Origin: Gammaproteobacteria bacterium
GTDB taxonomy: Bacteria > Pseudomonadota > Gammaproteobacteria > Chromatiales > Chromatiaceae
Reading direction: 5' to 3'
NCBI GenBank assembly: GCA_030620735.1
Contig: JAUXDV010000028.1
Location: 1 to 12,951 of the forward strand
Length of the DNA stretch: 12,951 bases
The stretch's first letter is position 1, and each line of letters begins with the position of its first letter. The notes beneath the pieces are model-generated. The model was not told the origin of the DNA and did not search any database. It saw nothing but the letters and a program-made list of their open reading frames with translations. Of this stretch, positions 6,475 to 12,877 are shown piece by piece. A program made the translations under genes and the position numbers.

Positions 6475-7061
6475 TCTGTTCCCTTAGTCTGCAACTCCGT
6501 GGTTTCTTACTCTGTGCCATGCTGATTGCGGCGCCTGCTATGGCTGGAGTGACTCAATCAGTCGATGAACAGACGGCCCTTGTCAGCTGGAAAATGGATG
6601 ACGGGAATTTTGAGCTGGAGTTGACGCAGTTGCTGCCGGATCAGACGCGGGCCTTCTTTCTGGCGCGTGGTTTCTCAAAAGAGATCGCAAATCGTATTGC
6701 CACTGCCTGCATCATGCAGACGATCGGCCGCAACATCACTGAGAAGAGTGTGCAAGGCGCTGTTGATGTGGATCTGAAGCAGTGGCGCATGCTGCACAAT
6801 GGCGTGGAAAAAGCGGTTAAACTCAAGGAGCAATGGGATGGTGAATGGCATGCTGGAGAAGTTAGCGATACAGCGCGTCTCGCCTTTCGCTGGGCGACTT
6901 TCCCCACGCAGCAGGATTTTGCGCCGGGAGATTTTGGCTGGGGCATGACCAGCTTCGCTCTTCCGCCTGGCCGGGATTTTGATCTCAAGGTCGTCTGGTC
7001 TGTAGCGGGAGTTGAAAAAGAGGCATGGATCAGAGGAATTCAATGTGCTGAGGAGAGATAG
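6471..7061 (+). CDS. Exported protein of unknown function
   Basis: I do not recognise the family. The 196-residue product begins with a clear signal peptide: a hydrophobic segment at about 9-22 followed by a likely cleavage after APAMA (around residue 25). The mature part of about 170 residues has no further membrane segment. It contains ELELTQLLPDQTRAFFLARG, then CIMQTIGRN (Cys60), and near the C-terminus FPTQQDFAPGDFGWGMTSFA. A second mature cysteine lies near the C-terminus (QCAEER). The start overlaps the malic enzyme stop by four bases and its own stop abuts the tlpA-like ATG, so it lies between the two in one operon. A periplasmic role connected with the TlpA-like protein, which could act on its two cysteines, is an inference from context only. 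Confidence 0.85.
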   Translation: MICSLSLQLRGFLLCAMLIAAPAMAGVTQSVDEQTALVSWKMDDGNFELELTQLLPDQTRAFFLARGFSKEIANRIATACIMQTIGRNITEKSVQGAVDVDLKQWRMLHNGVEKAVKLKEQWDGEWHAGEVSDTARLAFRWATFPTQQDFAPGDFGWGMTSFALPPGRDFDLKVVWSVAGVEKEAWIRGIQCAEER

Positions 7062-7562
7062 ATGAAGCGCCAGGTCACGATTCATTGGATGCTGCTGCTG
7101 TTAAGCTGGTCGGCATTTGCATATGGTGAGCAGTCATTGACGCCCTACAAGGGGGCGCAGCCGGCTCCCGATTTCGAGCTTGTTGACGTGGATGGTGACA
7201 AGCACCGGCTTTCCGACTATCGGGGCAAGCCGCTGATCATCAATTTCTGGGCCACCTGGTGCCCTCCCTGCCGTGAAGAGATGCCGTCCATGAACCGCGC
7301 CTGGGGCAAGGTAAAAGATGATGTTTCCATGCTGGCGATCAATGTCGGAGAAGATGAGGATACGATCTTTGTCTTCAGCGCAGATTATCCGATCGACTTT
7401 CCTGTGCTGCTTGACCAAAGCGGAGAGGTCATCAGGCAGTGGCCGGTAAAAGGGCTGCCAACCACCTTCGTGCTCGATGGAGAGGGGAATATCCGCTATA
7501 CGGCAGTCGGAGCCCGGGAGTGGGACGATGATGCGCTACTGGAGATCGTGAAAAGCTTATGA
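7062..7562 (+). CDS. TlpA/ResA-like periplasmic thiol-disulfide oxidoreductase
   Basis: This is a thioredoxin-fold protein of 166 residues with an N-terminal signal sequence (hydrophobic 8-20, likely cleaved near AYG at 20-22). Family marks are PAPDFELVDVDG (34-45), the redox site WATWCPPC with Cys67 and Cys70, and the cis-proline loop GLPTTFVLD (131-139, Pro133). The CPPC site and domain layout match TlpA/ResA proteins, which reduce disulfides in periplasmic apo-proteins, including apo-cytochromes c. The ATG immediately follows the stop of the previous gene, with AGGAGAG just upstream. A multiheme cytochrome lies across the convergent junction. A role in keeping its heme-binding cysteines reduced is possible but unproven. 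Confidence 0.92.
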   Translation: MKRQVTIHWMLLLLSWSAFAYGEQSLTPYKGAQPAPDFELVDVDGDKHRLSDYRGKPLIINFWATWCPPCREEMPSMNRAWGKVKDDVSMLAINVGEDEDTIFVFSADYPIDFPVLLDQSGEVIRQWPVKGLPTTFVLDGEGNIRYTAVGAREWDDDALLEIVKSL

Positions 7563-7563
7563 A

Positions 7564-7657
7564 AAGTTTGCAGTTATCAGTATGCAGTTGGCAGTAAAAA
7601 CAACAAAAGAAAGTTTGCAGTCTTCAGTCTTCAGTTTGCAGTAAAAATAACAAAAAA
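7564..7657. repeat. Tandem pair of 47-bp units built from CAGTNNN heptamers
   Basis: Unit 1 (7564-7610) and unit 2 (7611-7657) share the layout AAGTTTG, three CAGTNNN heptamers, CAGTAAAAA, a pyrimidine, and AACAAAA. They differ at about seven of 47 positions, mostly in the NNN positions. A more degenerate trace (ACTGATTGCAGCAAAAAAAA) follows at 7661-7680. The heptamer CAGTTGG (7585-7591) is the inverse complement of the unit of the array at 7715-7791. The block begins one base after the tlpA-like stop. Confidence 0.8.
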
Positions 7658-7714
7658 GTTACTGATTGCAGCAAAAAAAAGGCTTGCAGACGGCAATGTT
7701 TCGATTAGGCTTTT

Positions 7715-7791
7715 GCCAACTGCCAACTGCCAACTGCCAACTGCCAACTGCCAACTGCCAACTGCCAACTGCCAACTGCCAACTGCCAACT
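7715..7791. repeat. Eleven perfect tandem copies of the heptamer GCCAACT
   Basis: Seventy-seven bases consist of exactly eleven identical 7-bp units. The array begins after TTTT and ends four bases before the stop codon of the leftward cytochrome b gene. Because 7 is not a multiple of 3, all three forward frames read through it as a PTANCQL-type repeat, which explains the spurious ORF there. The 12-base stretch GCAGTTGGCAGT at 7584-7595 is perfectly complementary to this array, so the two blocks could fold into a long imperfect hairpin between convergent genes. Perfect copy identity suggests recent expansion by slippage. Confidence 0.95.
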
Positions 7792-7795
7792 TCTC

Positions 7796-8485
7796 TTATT
7801 CGTCACTCGAATCGACCTTCAGTTTCTGCGGTTCATCCGACATGATGAAGGCGAGTTCTTCAACGGTTAACTCCACCTCATCATTGCCTGTGATCATTGG
7901 CCTGACATGCTCTATAAAGGAGTGTCCGGTGGTCAGCAGATAGATGTGGGCAATGATGAAGACGATCACTGCGATTGCTGCGACAGAGTGAAACAGGGCG
8001 ATGTACTCCATGCCGATACCGCCAAGAAAATCTCCCTGACCGATGCTCACCAGCAAATAGGCAATGCCCGATATCCAGATAGCGGGAAATATTACGATTT
8101 TAACCAGCAGATAGGTCATGGCCTGCAAGGGATTGTGCTTGCGCAGATAGGTTTTGTGGTAAGGGTGATTCTCACCTTTGAAAATACCGAAGGCATAATA
8201 ACGCGCTACCTGCAGAAAGTTTTTGGTGGTGGGAATATAGTGCCGCCATTGTCCGGTGGTGAAAAGCCAGAAGACGGCGAATACCCACAGCAGCAGCAAT
8301 GCAAGCGCAACTGCCGTGTGCACAGAAACCGCAGTGCCAAAGTCAATCAGGCTGTGCGTACCGTGTATCGCCAGCCCCGTAAAGATCAGGACGAAGATGG
8401 ATGCAGCCTGGCTCCAGTGCCAGATGCGTTCAAAAAGCTTGTATACCTGTATGGTATGGGTGCTCGTCGGCATTTGGTTCGCCAT
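7796..8485 (-). CDS. Di-heme b-type cytochrome, membrane partner of the octaheme cytochrome
   Basis: The product is an integral membrane cytochrome b of 229 residues, of the bacterial cytochrome b561 / hydrogenase- and formate dehydrogenase-type b family. Four hydrophobic helices are visible at about 27-41, 52-76, 124-147 and 163-184. Histidines suitable as heme ligands are His23 (RIWHWSQ), His56 (VSVHTAVAL), His166 (LFHSVA) and His180 (IIAHIYLLTTGHSF). It probably oxidises quinol and passes electrons to the periplasmic cytochrome. I use the ATG at 8485, which follows GGAGGAG and overlaps the upstream stop in a TAATG junction; a longer reading to 8587 only adds the upstream gene read out of frame. 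The tight coupling supports a two-subunit complex. The stop lies four bases from the GCCAACT array. Confidence 0.9.
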   Translation of the reverse strand: MANQMPTSTHTIQVYKLFERIWHWSQAASIFVLIFTGLAIHGTHSLIDFGTAVSVHTAVALALLLLWVFAVFWLFTTGQWRHYIPTTKNFLQVARYYAFGIFKGENHPYHKTYLRKHNPLQAMTYLLVKIVIFPAIWISGIAYLLVSIGQGDFLGGIGMEYIALFHSVAAIAVIVFIIAHIYLLTTGHSFIEHVRPMITGNDEVELTVEELAFIMSDEPQKLKVDSSDE

Positions 8486-10188
8486 TAGCTTCTCCTCCGT
8501 TTTGTGGCAATGCCGCGAATTGCCGCATGTCCCAGTACGCCTCCCAGGGTACCGAGGATAACCAGCAGTCCAATGATATCCAGCCACCTGTTTTTGCCGG
8601 TTGCCGGCATATAAACACCATCAATATGACTAAGCCGTCCCTCACTGGAGTGACATTCGTTGCACGCCAGCGCGTTCTCTTTGGGAGCGACCATGTGGTT
8701 GATCGGCCAGTAGGAGTGCGTTTCGACAAAACCCCATTCGCCGCTATAGGGGAGATTGAATTTTTCCATCCCCGCCTTGATGGATTTGGCAAAATCATAG
8801 TTCCCCCACAAGGCGCTGTCGGTATCTCCCCACAGCTCCATGTAGACTAGGGTGTTATTGCCCTTGTCATAGGGCTGGGTCGTCTTCATGCGCTTGAAGG
8901 GATAGATGCGCGACCCGGGATCATCTGCCGAGCCTGAGAAGCTATTGATCTCGACCGGCCCTTTAGCCGGATCAAATTTTGTGTCAATCGTGGTGTAGTT
9001 CATGGTGCCGTCAAACCAGGCATACATGGGATTGATATTCTCGGCGTATTTGAAATCACCCTTGATGGATTTATAGGTGGCGCGATGTTTGCCGTCGCCC
9101 TGGGTATACTCTTTCAACTTGAAGCCTTCACCATCCTTCAGCTTGCCCATGGTGCGCCAGTCCCACTCCACCTCGGTGGCGACTCCGCCTTTGGCAATCT
9201 CCGGTATATGGCAGGTTTCACAGGCAACCTTGCTGGTGTGGCTGTTGAGTTTGTTGCCTGTGATGGAAGCAATGTCATGCGGCGTGGCGTCATGGCAGCT
9301 CTCGCAGGTGGCGACTTCCCGAGGCATCCCCGGCTTTCCCGTGCCGACTTTGTCATCGACCGTCATCTCATAACGGCTGCCGGCCCACTCATGACCTTCG
9401 CCGACATGGCAGGTGACACAGCTGAAATCCAGACCCTCTGCATCCATGTGGATATCGACTGTTTTGTCCGGCATGAAGAGTGCAGAGGAGAGGTCGCCAT
9501 GTTTGACATTATCACCGCCGCCGCCATAGAAGTGGCACTTGCCGCAGTTGTTGCGCCCGGGCATACGCACGCTTTGCGCCACTTTGGCCCACTCGATCGG
9601 CTGCTTGCCCTCGAACATGATGGAGCAGGCTTTATTGCCGCTTGAGTTGGGTGTTTTGTAGTAGGAGCCCGTGGACTCATGGCAGATCAGGCAGTCGATA
9701 TTCTCCTGGTTGCTGAAATCGAAGGAGTCGTCCTTGTAGCCATATCCCGCATGGCACTGGGCGCACATCCCTTCGTTGCCGCGCGCATTGGTGCAAAAAT
9801 TGTTTACCAGAACACTCTTCCCGAGTTTTTGTTTGGTGACCGGATGGGTGTATTTCCATGTCCAGTGTTTGTTCTTGATGAATTGTGCTCCAGCCTTGTT
9901 GTGACATTCGAGACAGGCTTTAGTGACTTCGGGGCCGCTGAAAAACGGGCCGGCAAGTTCCTTGAGTGTGGCGTGGTCGGTGGTTGACTTGCTGTCGCCG
10001 TCAGCGGCCCTGGCGGGAACGGCATGATCCTGATCTGTTTTGGAGTATTCGGAGATGCCCATCTCGATGGTTGGCTCATGCTTGGCAACTGCTGCGCTGC
10101 CGCCAAGCACGGATATCAAGAGATAGAGAGTGAGAAATGTGAAATAGGGGAGAAGCAAACTGCCGGGGAGTTGCCGATGTTTTCTCAT
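8485..10188 (-). CDS. Octaheme c-type cytochrome, tetrathionate reductase family, C-terminally anchored
   Basis: This is a periplasmic multiheme cytochrome of 567 residues with eight CxxCH heme sites, starting at Cys92, 142, 166, 215, 257, 295, 323 and 509. The heme number, spacing and local context match the octaheme tetrathionate reductase (OTR) family known from Shewanella. That enzyme reduces tetrathionate, and also nitrite and hydroxylamine, in vitro. An N-terminal signal sequence covers about 1-35. A single C-terminal helix (about 535-556, IIGLLVILGTLGGVLGHAAI) followed by RRRS anchors it to the membrane. Two extra cysteines (132, 188) are not in heme motifs. The ATG at 10188 has GGAGA about 8 bases upstream. 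It is translationally coupled to the cytochrome b gene, suggesting quinol -> cytochrome b -> octaheme protein -> substrate. The true substrate cannot be read from sequence. Confidence 0.92.
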   Translation of the reverse strand: MRKHRQLPGSLLLPYFTFLTLYLLISVLGGSAAVAKHEPTIEMGISEYSKTDQDHAVPARAADGDSKSTTDHATLKELAGPFFSGPEVTKACLECHNKAGAQFIKNKHWTWKYTHPVTKQKLGKSVLVNNFCTNARGNEGMCAQCHAGYGYKDDSFDFSNQENIDCLICHESTGSYYKTPNSSGNKACSIMFEGKQPIEWAKVAQSVRMPGRNNCGKCHFYGGGGDNVKHGDLSSALFMPDKTVDIHMDAEGLDFSCVTCHVGEGHEWAGSRYEMTVDDKVGTGKPGMPREVATCESCHDATPHDIASITGNKLNSHTSKVACETCHIPEIAKGGVATEVEWDWRTMGKLKDGEGFKLKEYTQGDGKHRATYKSIKGDFKYAENINPMYAWFDGTMNYTTIDTKFDPAKGPVEINSFSGSADDPGSRIYPFKRMKTTQPYDKGNNTLVYMELWGDTDSALWGNYDFAKSIKAGMEKFNLPYSGEWGFVETHSYWPINHMVAPKENALACNECHSSEGRLSHIDGVYMPATGKNRWLDIIGLLVILGTLGGVLGHAAIRGIATKRRRS

Positions 10189-10270
10189 GTCAATATCTCC
10201 AGGATTTCCCCGTTAGTTGAACAACGGAGTGCAGGTAACTTCTCAATAACTCCGTGCAGTGAATGCATTT

Positions 10271-10279
10271 GTTATAACA
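10271..10279 (-). promoter_or_regulatory. Extended -10 promoter candidate for the octaheme cytochrome operon
   Basis: On the minus strand TGTTATAAC gives a TGn-TATAAC extended -10 box about 83 bases before the ATG at 10188. No good -35 box lies at the right distance, where the end of the inner palindromic element is found. Transcription would begin near 10265. The sequence GTTATAAC is itself palindromic. Confidence 0.4.
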
Positions 10280-10282
10280 GAT

Positions 10283-10360
10283 GTCATTGCGAGGAGCCGG
10301 AGGCGACGCGGCAATCCAGGTTGGAGATTGCCGCGGTCGCTTAGGCTCCCTCGCAATGAC
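10283..10360. repeat. 78-bp palindromic dispersed repeat (GTCATTGCGAG family, MITE-like)
   Basis: The ends GTCATTGCGAGGAGCC and GGCTCCCTCGCAATGAC are inverse complements with a single-base bulge. The interior carries a second pair, GCGGCAATC (10308-10316) and GATTGCCGC (10326-10334), so the whole element folds into a long hairpin. Repeats starting GTCATTGCGAG are abundant between genes in many bacterial genomes; this is recalled knowledge, not a search result. No clear target-site duplication is visible. It encodes no protein. It lies within the likely leader or promoter region of the octaheme cytochrome operon. Confidence 0.85.
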
Positions 10361-10461
10361 GGCGTTCACACGGGCTTATTGAGAAATTACTAGTGCAGAG
10401 CGGATCATGTTGATAATCCTACTCCTTTCAGAGAGAGGTTGACGGTGAAATGGAGTTCTTG

Positions 10462-10475
10462 TTGATTTAAATCAA
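10462..10475. promoter_or_regulatory. Perfect FNR/ANR binding site (TTGAT-N4-ATCAA)
   Basis: TTGATTTAAATCAA matches the FNR/ANR half-sites exactly with the correct four-base spacer and is a full palindrome. It lies 16 bases beyond the lpxA-like stop and 273 bases before the octaheme cytochrome ATG. Placed at -41.5, as in class II FNR promoters, it would direct a leftward start near 10427, although the -10 there is weak. Anaerobic activation of the octaheme cytochrome and cytochrome b genes is therefore likely but inferred. The palindrome could also act on a rightward transcript, but no rightward gene follows it. Confidence 0.8.
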
Positions 10476-10491
10476 AATGGTGGTGATATTA

Positions 10492-11274
10492 CTATTTTGC
10501 TGTTTTGTTGACATCGACGAAGCCATGCAGCCCGCGCTTGCTGTCGGCGGCCAACCACTGTTTCAAGTAGAGCAACTCCTCGGTTTGTTCGAGATCATCC
10601 AGACTGGCTCTCTTTTTTAACAACCTGAAAGCCTGGGACAATACCTTGTAGCGTTGACCGGTGACGCCTGCCCGTCTCAAGCCGATTACATTCAGCCGGT
10701 AATGTTTGACTGGAAAGCCGCCGATCAACATGAACGGGATGACGTCTTTGGAGACTCCCGTTGTGCCGCGTATGATGGCGTAGGAGCCCACCCTGCAAAA
10801 TTGATGGACAACGGCAGCGCCGCCGATAAAGACATTATCACCGACTTCCACCACGCCGCCGATTGCAACATTATTGGCGAAAGCAGTGTAATTGCCGACT
10901 TTACAGTCATGAGCAACATGGCTGTTGTTCATAAAAAAGCAGTCGGAGCCGATTGTCGTGGCGCCATCAACAACTGCAGCACGGTGCGCCGTAAAGCCCT
11001 CGCGAAAGGTATTGCGATTGCCAATTTCCAGCCAGGATACGCTATCCGCATCAAAGCTGGTGTCCTGTGGTGTGTCACCCAGGACGACATGAGGATGCAG
11101 GATATTGCCTTCACCCATCTTTACATAGCGTTGCACCACGCAGTGAGAACCAATCCGGCTGTTGTCGCCAATGGTCACATTCTCTTCAATAACGGCAAAC
11201 GGGCCTACCGCGACATTCTCACCCATCTTCGCCCCGGCAGCGATGCAAGCTGTTGGATGTATCTTCTGCGTCAT
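10492..11274 (-). CDS. lpxA: LpxA-like acyl-ACP:UDP-N-acetylglucosamine O-acyltransferase
   Basis: This is a left-handed beta-helix acyltransferase of 260 residues. LpxA transfers an R-3-hydroxyacyl chain from ACP to UDP-GlcNAc, the first step of lipid A synthesis in the cytoplasm. Hexapeptide repeats run through about residues 5-185 (for example VGPFAVIEENVTIGDNSRIG). The catalytic histidine is His122 in NNSHVAHDCKVGN, equivalent to His125 in E. coli. HQFCRVGS is at 157-164, and a helical C-terminal domain covers about 195-245. The ATG at 11274 has GGAGG about 7 bases upstream. It lies only 19 bases after purH, so it is probably co-transcribed with fis and purH and not with lpxD-fabZ-lpxB. 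It may be a second LpxA paralogue or act on a related nucleotide sugar. The fold is certain; the exact substrate is less so. Confidence 0.85.
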   Translation of the reverse strand: MTQKIHPTACIAAGAKMGENVAVGPFAVIEENVTIGDNSRIGSHCVVQRYVKMGEGNILHPHVVLGDTPQDTSFDADSVSWLEIGNRNTFREGFTAHRAAVVDGATTIGSDCFFMNNSHVAHDCKVGNYTAFANNVAIGGVVEVGDNVFIGGAAVVHQFCRVGSYAIIRGTTGVSKDVIPFMLIGGFPVKHYRLNVIGLRRAGVTGQRYKVLSQAFRLLKKRASLDDLEQTEELLYLKQWLAADSKRGLHGFVDVNKTAK

Positions 11275-11293
11275 ACCCTATCCTCCAAGGCGA

Positions 11294-12856
11294 TCAGTGC
11301 TTGAAATGACGCATGCCGGTGAAGAGCATTGCCATGTCGTGCTCATCGGCGGCGGCGATGACCTCGTCATCCCGCATGGAGCCTCCGGGTTCGATCACGG
11401 CCCTGATGCCCGCCTCTGCAGCAGCGTCGATGCCGTCACGGAAGGGGAAGAAGGCGTCTGAGGCCATCACCGAGCCTTGCACCTGCAGACCGGCGTGTTC
11501 GGCCTTGATGCCGGCGATGCGGGCGGAGTTGATGCGGCTCATCTGGCCGGCGCCGACCCCGATGGTCATGCTGTTGGCAGCGTAGACGATGGCGTTGGAT
11601 TTAACGAATTTGGCCACTTTCCAGCCAAACAGCAGATCCCGCATCTCCTCTTCCGTAGGCTGGCGTTTGCTGACGACCTTGAGCTCATTGTAGAGCGCCA
11701 GATCGGCATTTTGCACCAGCAGCCCGCCGTTGACGCGTTTGAAGTCGAGCCGCTGCTGCGGCTCTCCCCATTGGCCGCATTGCAGCAGGCGGATATTTTT
11801 CTTGGCAGCAACCACTTCGACAGCAGCTGTTGAAATCGAGGGAGCGATGATCACCTCGACGAACTGGCGATCGACAATCGCCTCTGCGGTTTCCGCATCC
11901 AGCTCCTGGTTGAAGGCGATGATGCCGCCAAAAGCAGATTCGGGATCAGTTGTGTAAGCCTTGTCATAGGCCTCAAGGGCGTTGTCGCCATAGGCGACGC
12001 CGCAGGGGTTGGCGTGCTTGACGATGACACAGGCCGGGGCATCGCTAAATTGCTTGACACATTCAAGCGCCGCATCGGTGTCAGCAATATTATTATAGGA
12101 GAGCTCTTTGCCCTGCAACTGTGCGGCATTGGCAATGGTGGTTTCCCCCGCGTGCTGTTCGACATAAAAGGCTGCATCCTGGTGCGGGTTCTCACCATAG
12201 CGCATGCTTTGTTGTTTGCGAAACTGCATGTTGAAAGTGCGCGGCAGTCCTTCGGCTTTGCCGTTTTCCACGATGGCGCCCAGGTAGTTGGCGATCAATC
12301 CATCATAACGGGCCGTATGTTCGAAGGCGCTGGTCGCCAGTTTGAAACGGGTTTCGTCGCAGAGGCAGCCGTTGTTCGCATCCATCTCGTCGAGCACGCC
12401 CTGGTAGTCATCGCTGTTGACGATGACGGCGACCGATGCATGGTTTTTTGCAGCAGCGCGCAGCATGGTCGGCCCGCCGATATCAATATTCTCGATGGCC
12501 GTTGCAAGATCGCAGTCTGGTTTGGAGATGGTCTCTTCGAATGGATAGAGGTTGACGCAAACGAGGTCGATGGGAGGAATGCTGTTTTCAGCCATGACGG
12601 CATTGTCGATGCCGCGCCTGCCAAGAATGCCGCCATGCACTTTCGGGTGCAGGGTTTTCAGGCGGCCATCCATCATCTCCGGAAAGCCGGTGTAGTCGCC
12701 AACCTCGATAACAGGCACGCCATGTTCGACGAGAAGTTTGGCGGTGCCGCCGGTAGAGAGAATTTCGACACTGTGCTCATGCAGCGCCTGGGCGAACTGC
12801 ACGATTCCGGTTTTATCCGAAACGCTTAACAGCGCGCGGCTTATGGCTGAAGACAT
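11294..12856 (-). CDS. purH: Bifunctional AICAR transformylase / IMP cyclohydrolase
   Basis: This enzyme catalyses the last two steps of de novo purine synthesis: formylation of AICAR with 10-formyl-tetrahydrofolate, then ring closure to IMP. The 520-residue protein is full length. The N-terminal MGS-like cyclohydrolase domain covers about 1-195, with LSTGGTAKLL at 33-42 and the stretch around GRLKTLHPKVHGGILGRR. The transformylase domain follows, with RYGENPHQ (219-226) and the active-site Lys280-His281 in KHANPCG. The end TGMRHFKH is typical. The ATG at 12856 has GGAGA upstream. It follows fis by 21 bases, the standard gammaproteobacterial order. purD, often the next gene, is replaced here by an lpxA-like gene. 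Confidence 0.97.
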   Translation of the reverse strand: MSSAISRALLSVSDKTGIVQFAQALHEHSVEILSTGGTAKLLVEHGVPVIEVGDYTGFPEMMDGRLKTLHPKVHGGILGRRGIDNAVMAENSIPPIDLVCVNLYPFEETISKPDCDLATAIENIDIGGPTMLRAAAKNHASVAVIVNSDDYQGVLDEMDANNGCLCDETRFKLATSAFEHTARYDGLIANYLGAIVENGKAEGLPRTFNMQFRKQQSMRYGENPHQDAAFYVEQHAGETTIANAAQLQGKELSYNNIADTDAALECVKQFSDAPACVIVKHANPCGVAYGDNALEAYDKAYTTDPESAFGGIIAFNQELDAETAEAIVDRQFVEVIIAPSISTAAVEVVAAKKNIRLLQCGQWGEPQQRLDFKRVNGGLLVQNADLALYNELKVVSKRQPTEEEMRDLLFGWKVAKFVKSNAIVYAANSMTIGVGAGQMSRINSARIAGIKAEHAGLQVQGSVMASDAFFPFRDGIDAAAEAGIRAVIEPGGSMRDDEVIAAADEHDMAMLFTGMRHFKH

Positions 12857-12877
12857 GGGGGTTCTCCGCTGAAGTGT

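Larger units (their letters stand above)
10225..10403. repeat. Outer inverted repeat flanking the 78-bp palindromic element
   Basis: The left arm (10225-10256) and right arm (10369-10403) are imperfect inverse complements. On the right the core reads TTATTGAGAAATTAC; the left arm complement reads TTATTGAGAAGTTAC. The match extends on both sides (CACGG before the core, TGCA and CCG/CGG after it). The element at 10283-10360 lies between the arms. The left arm also contains its own CGGAGT/ACTCCG hairpin. The origin is unknown: it could be an older palindrome interrupted by the inner element, or the ends of a composite element. Confidence 0.65.

Noticed and set aside
7715..7791. CRISPR-like array
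   Set aside because: The units are seven bases, directly adjacent and without spacers, and there are no cas genes, so it is a minisatellite.
7713..7943. Forward ORF encoding a PTANCQL peptide repeat
   Set aside because: It is the heptamer array read in frame; a 7-bp repeat opens every forward frame. The rest lies antisense to the cytochrome b gene and there is no ribosome binding site.
8486..8587. Longer N-terminus for the cytochrome b gene
   Set aside because: The extra 34 codons are the end of the octaheme cytochrome gene out of frame. The ATG at 8485 has a strong ribosome binding site and a TAATG junction.
9085..9645. Long forward ORF of 186 codons inside the octaheme cytochrome gene
   Set aside because: It is antisense to a gene with eight heme motifs and only reflects codon bias on the other strand.
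10375..10413. Ten-codon leader peptide on the minus strand before the octaheme cytochrome (MIRSALVISQ)
   Set aside because: An AAGGAG lies upstream but at poor distance, and there is no run of regulatory codons. Too short to support from sequence alone.
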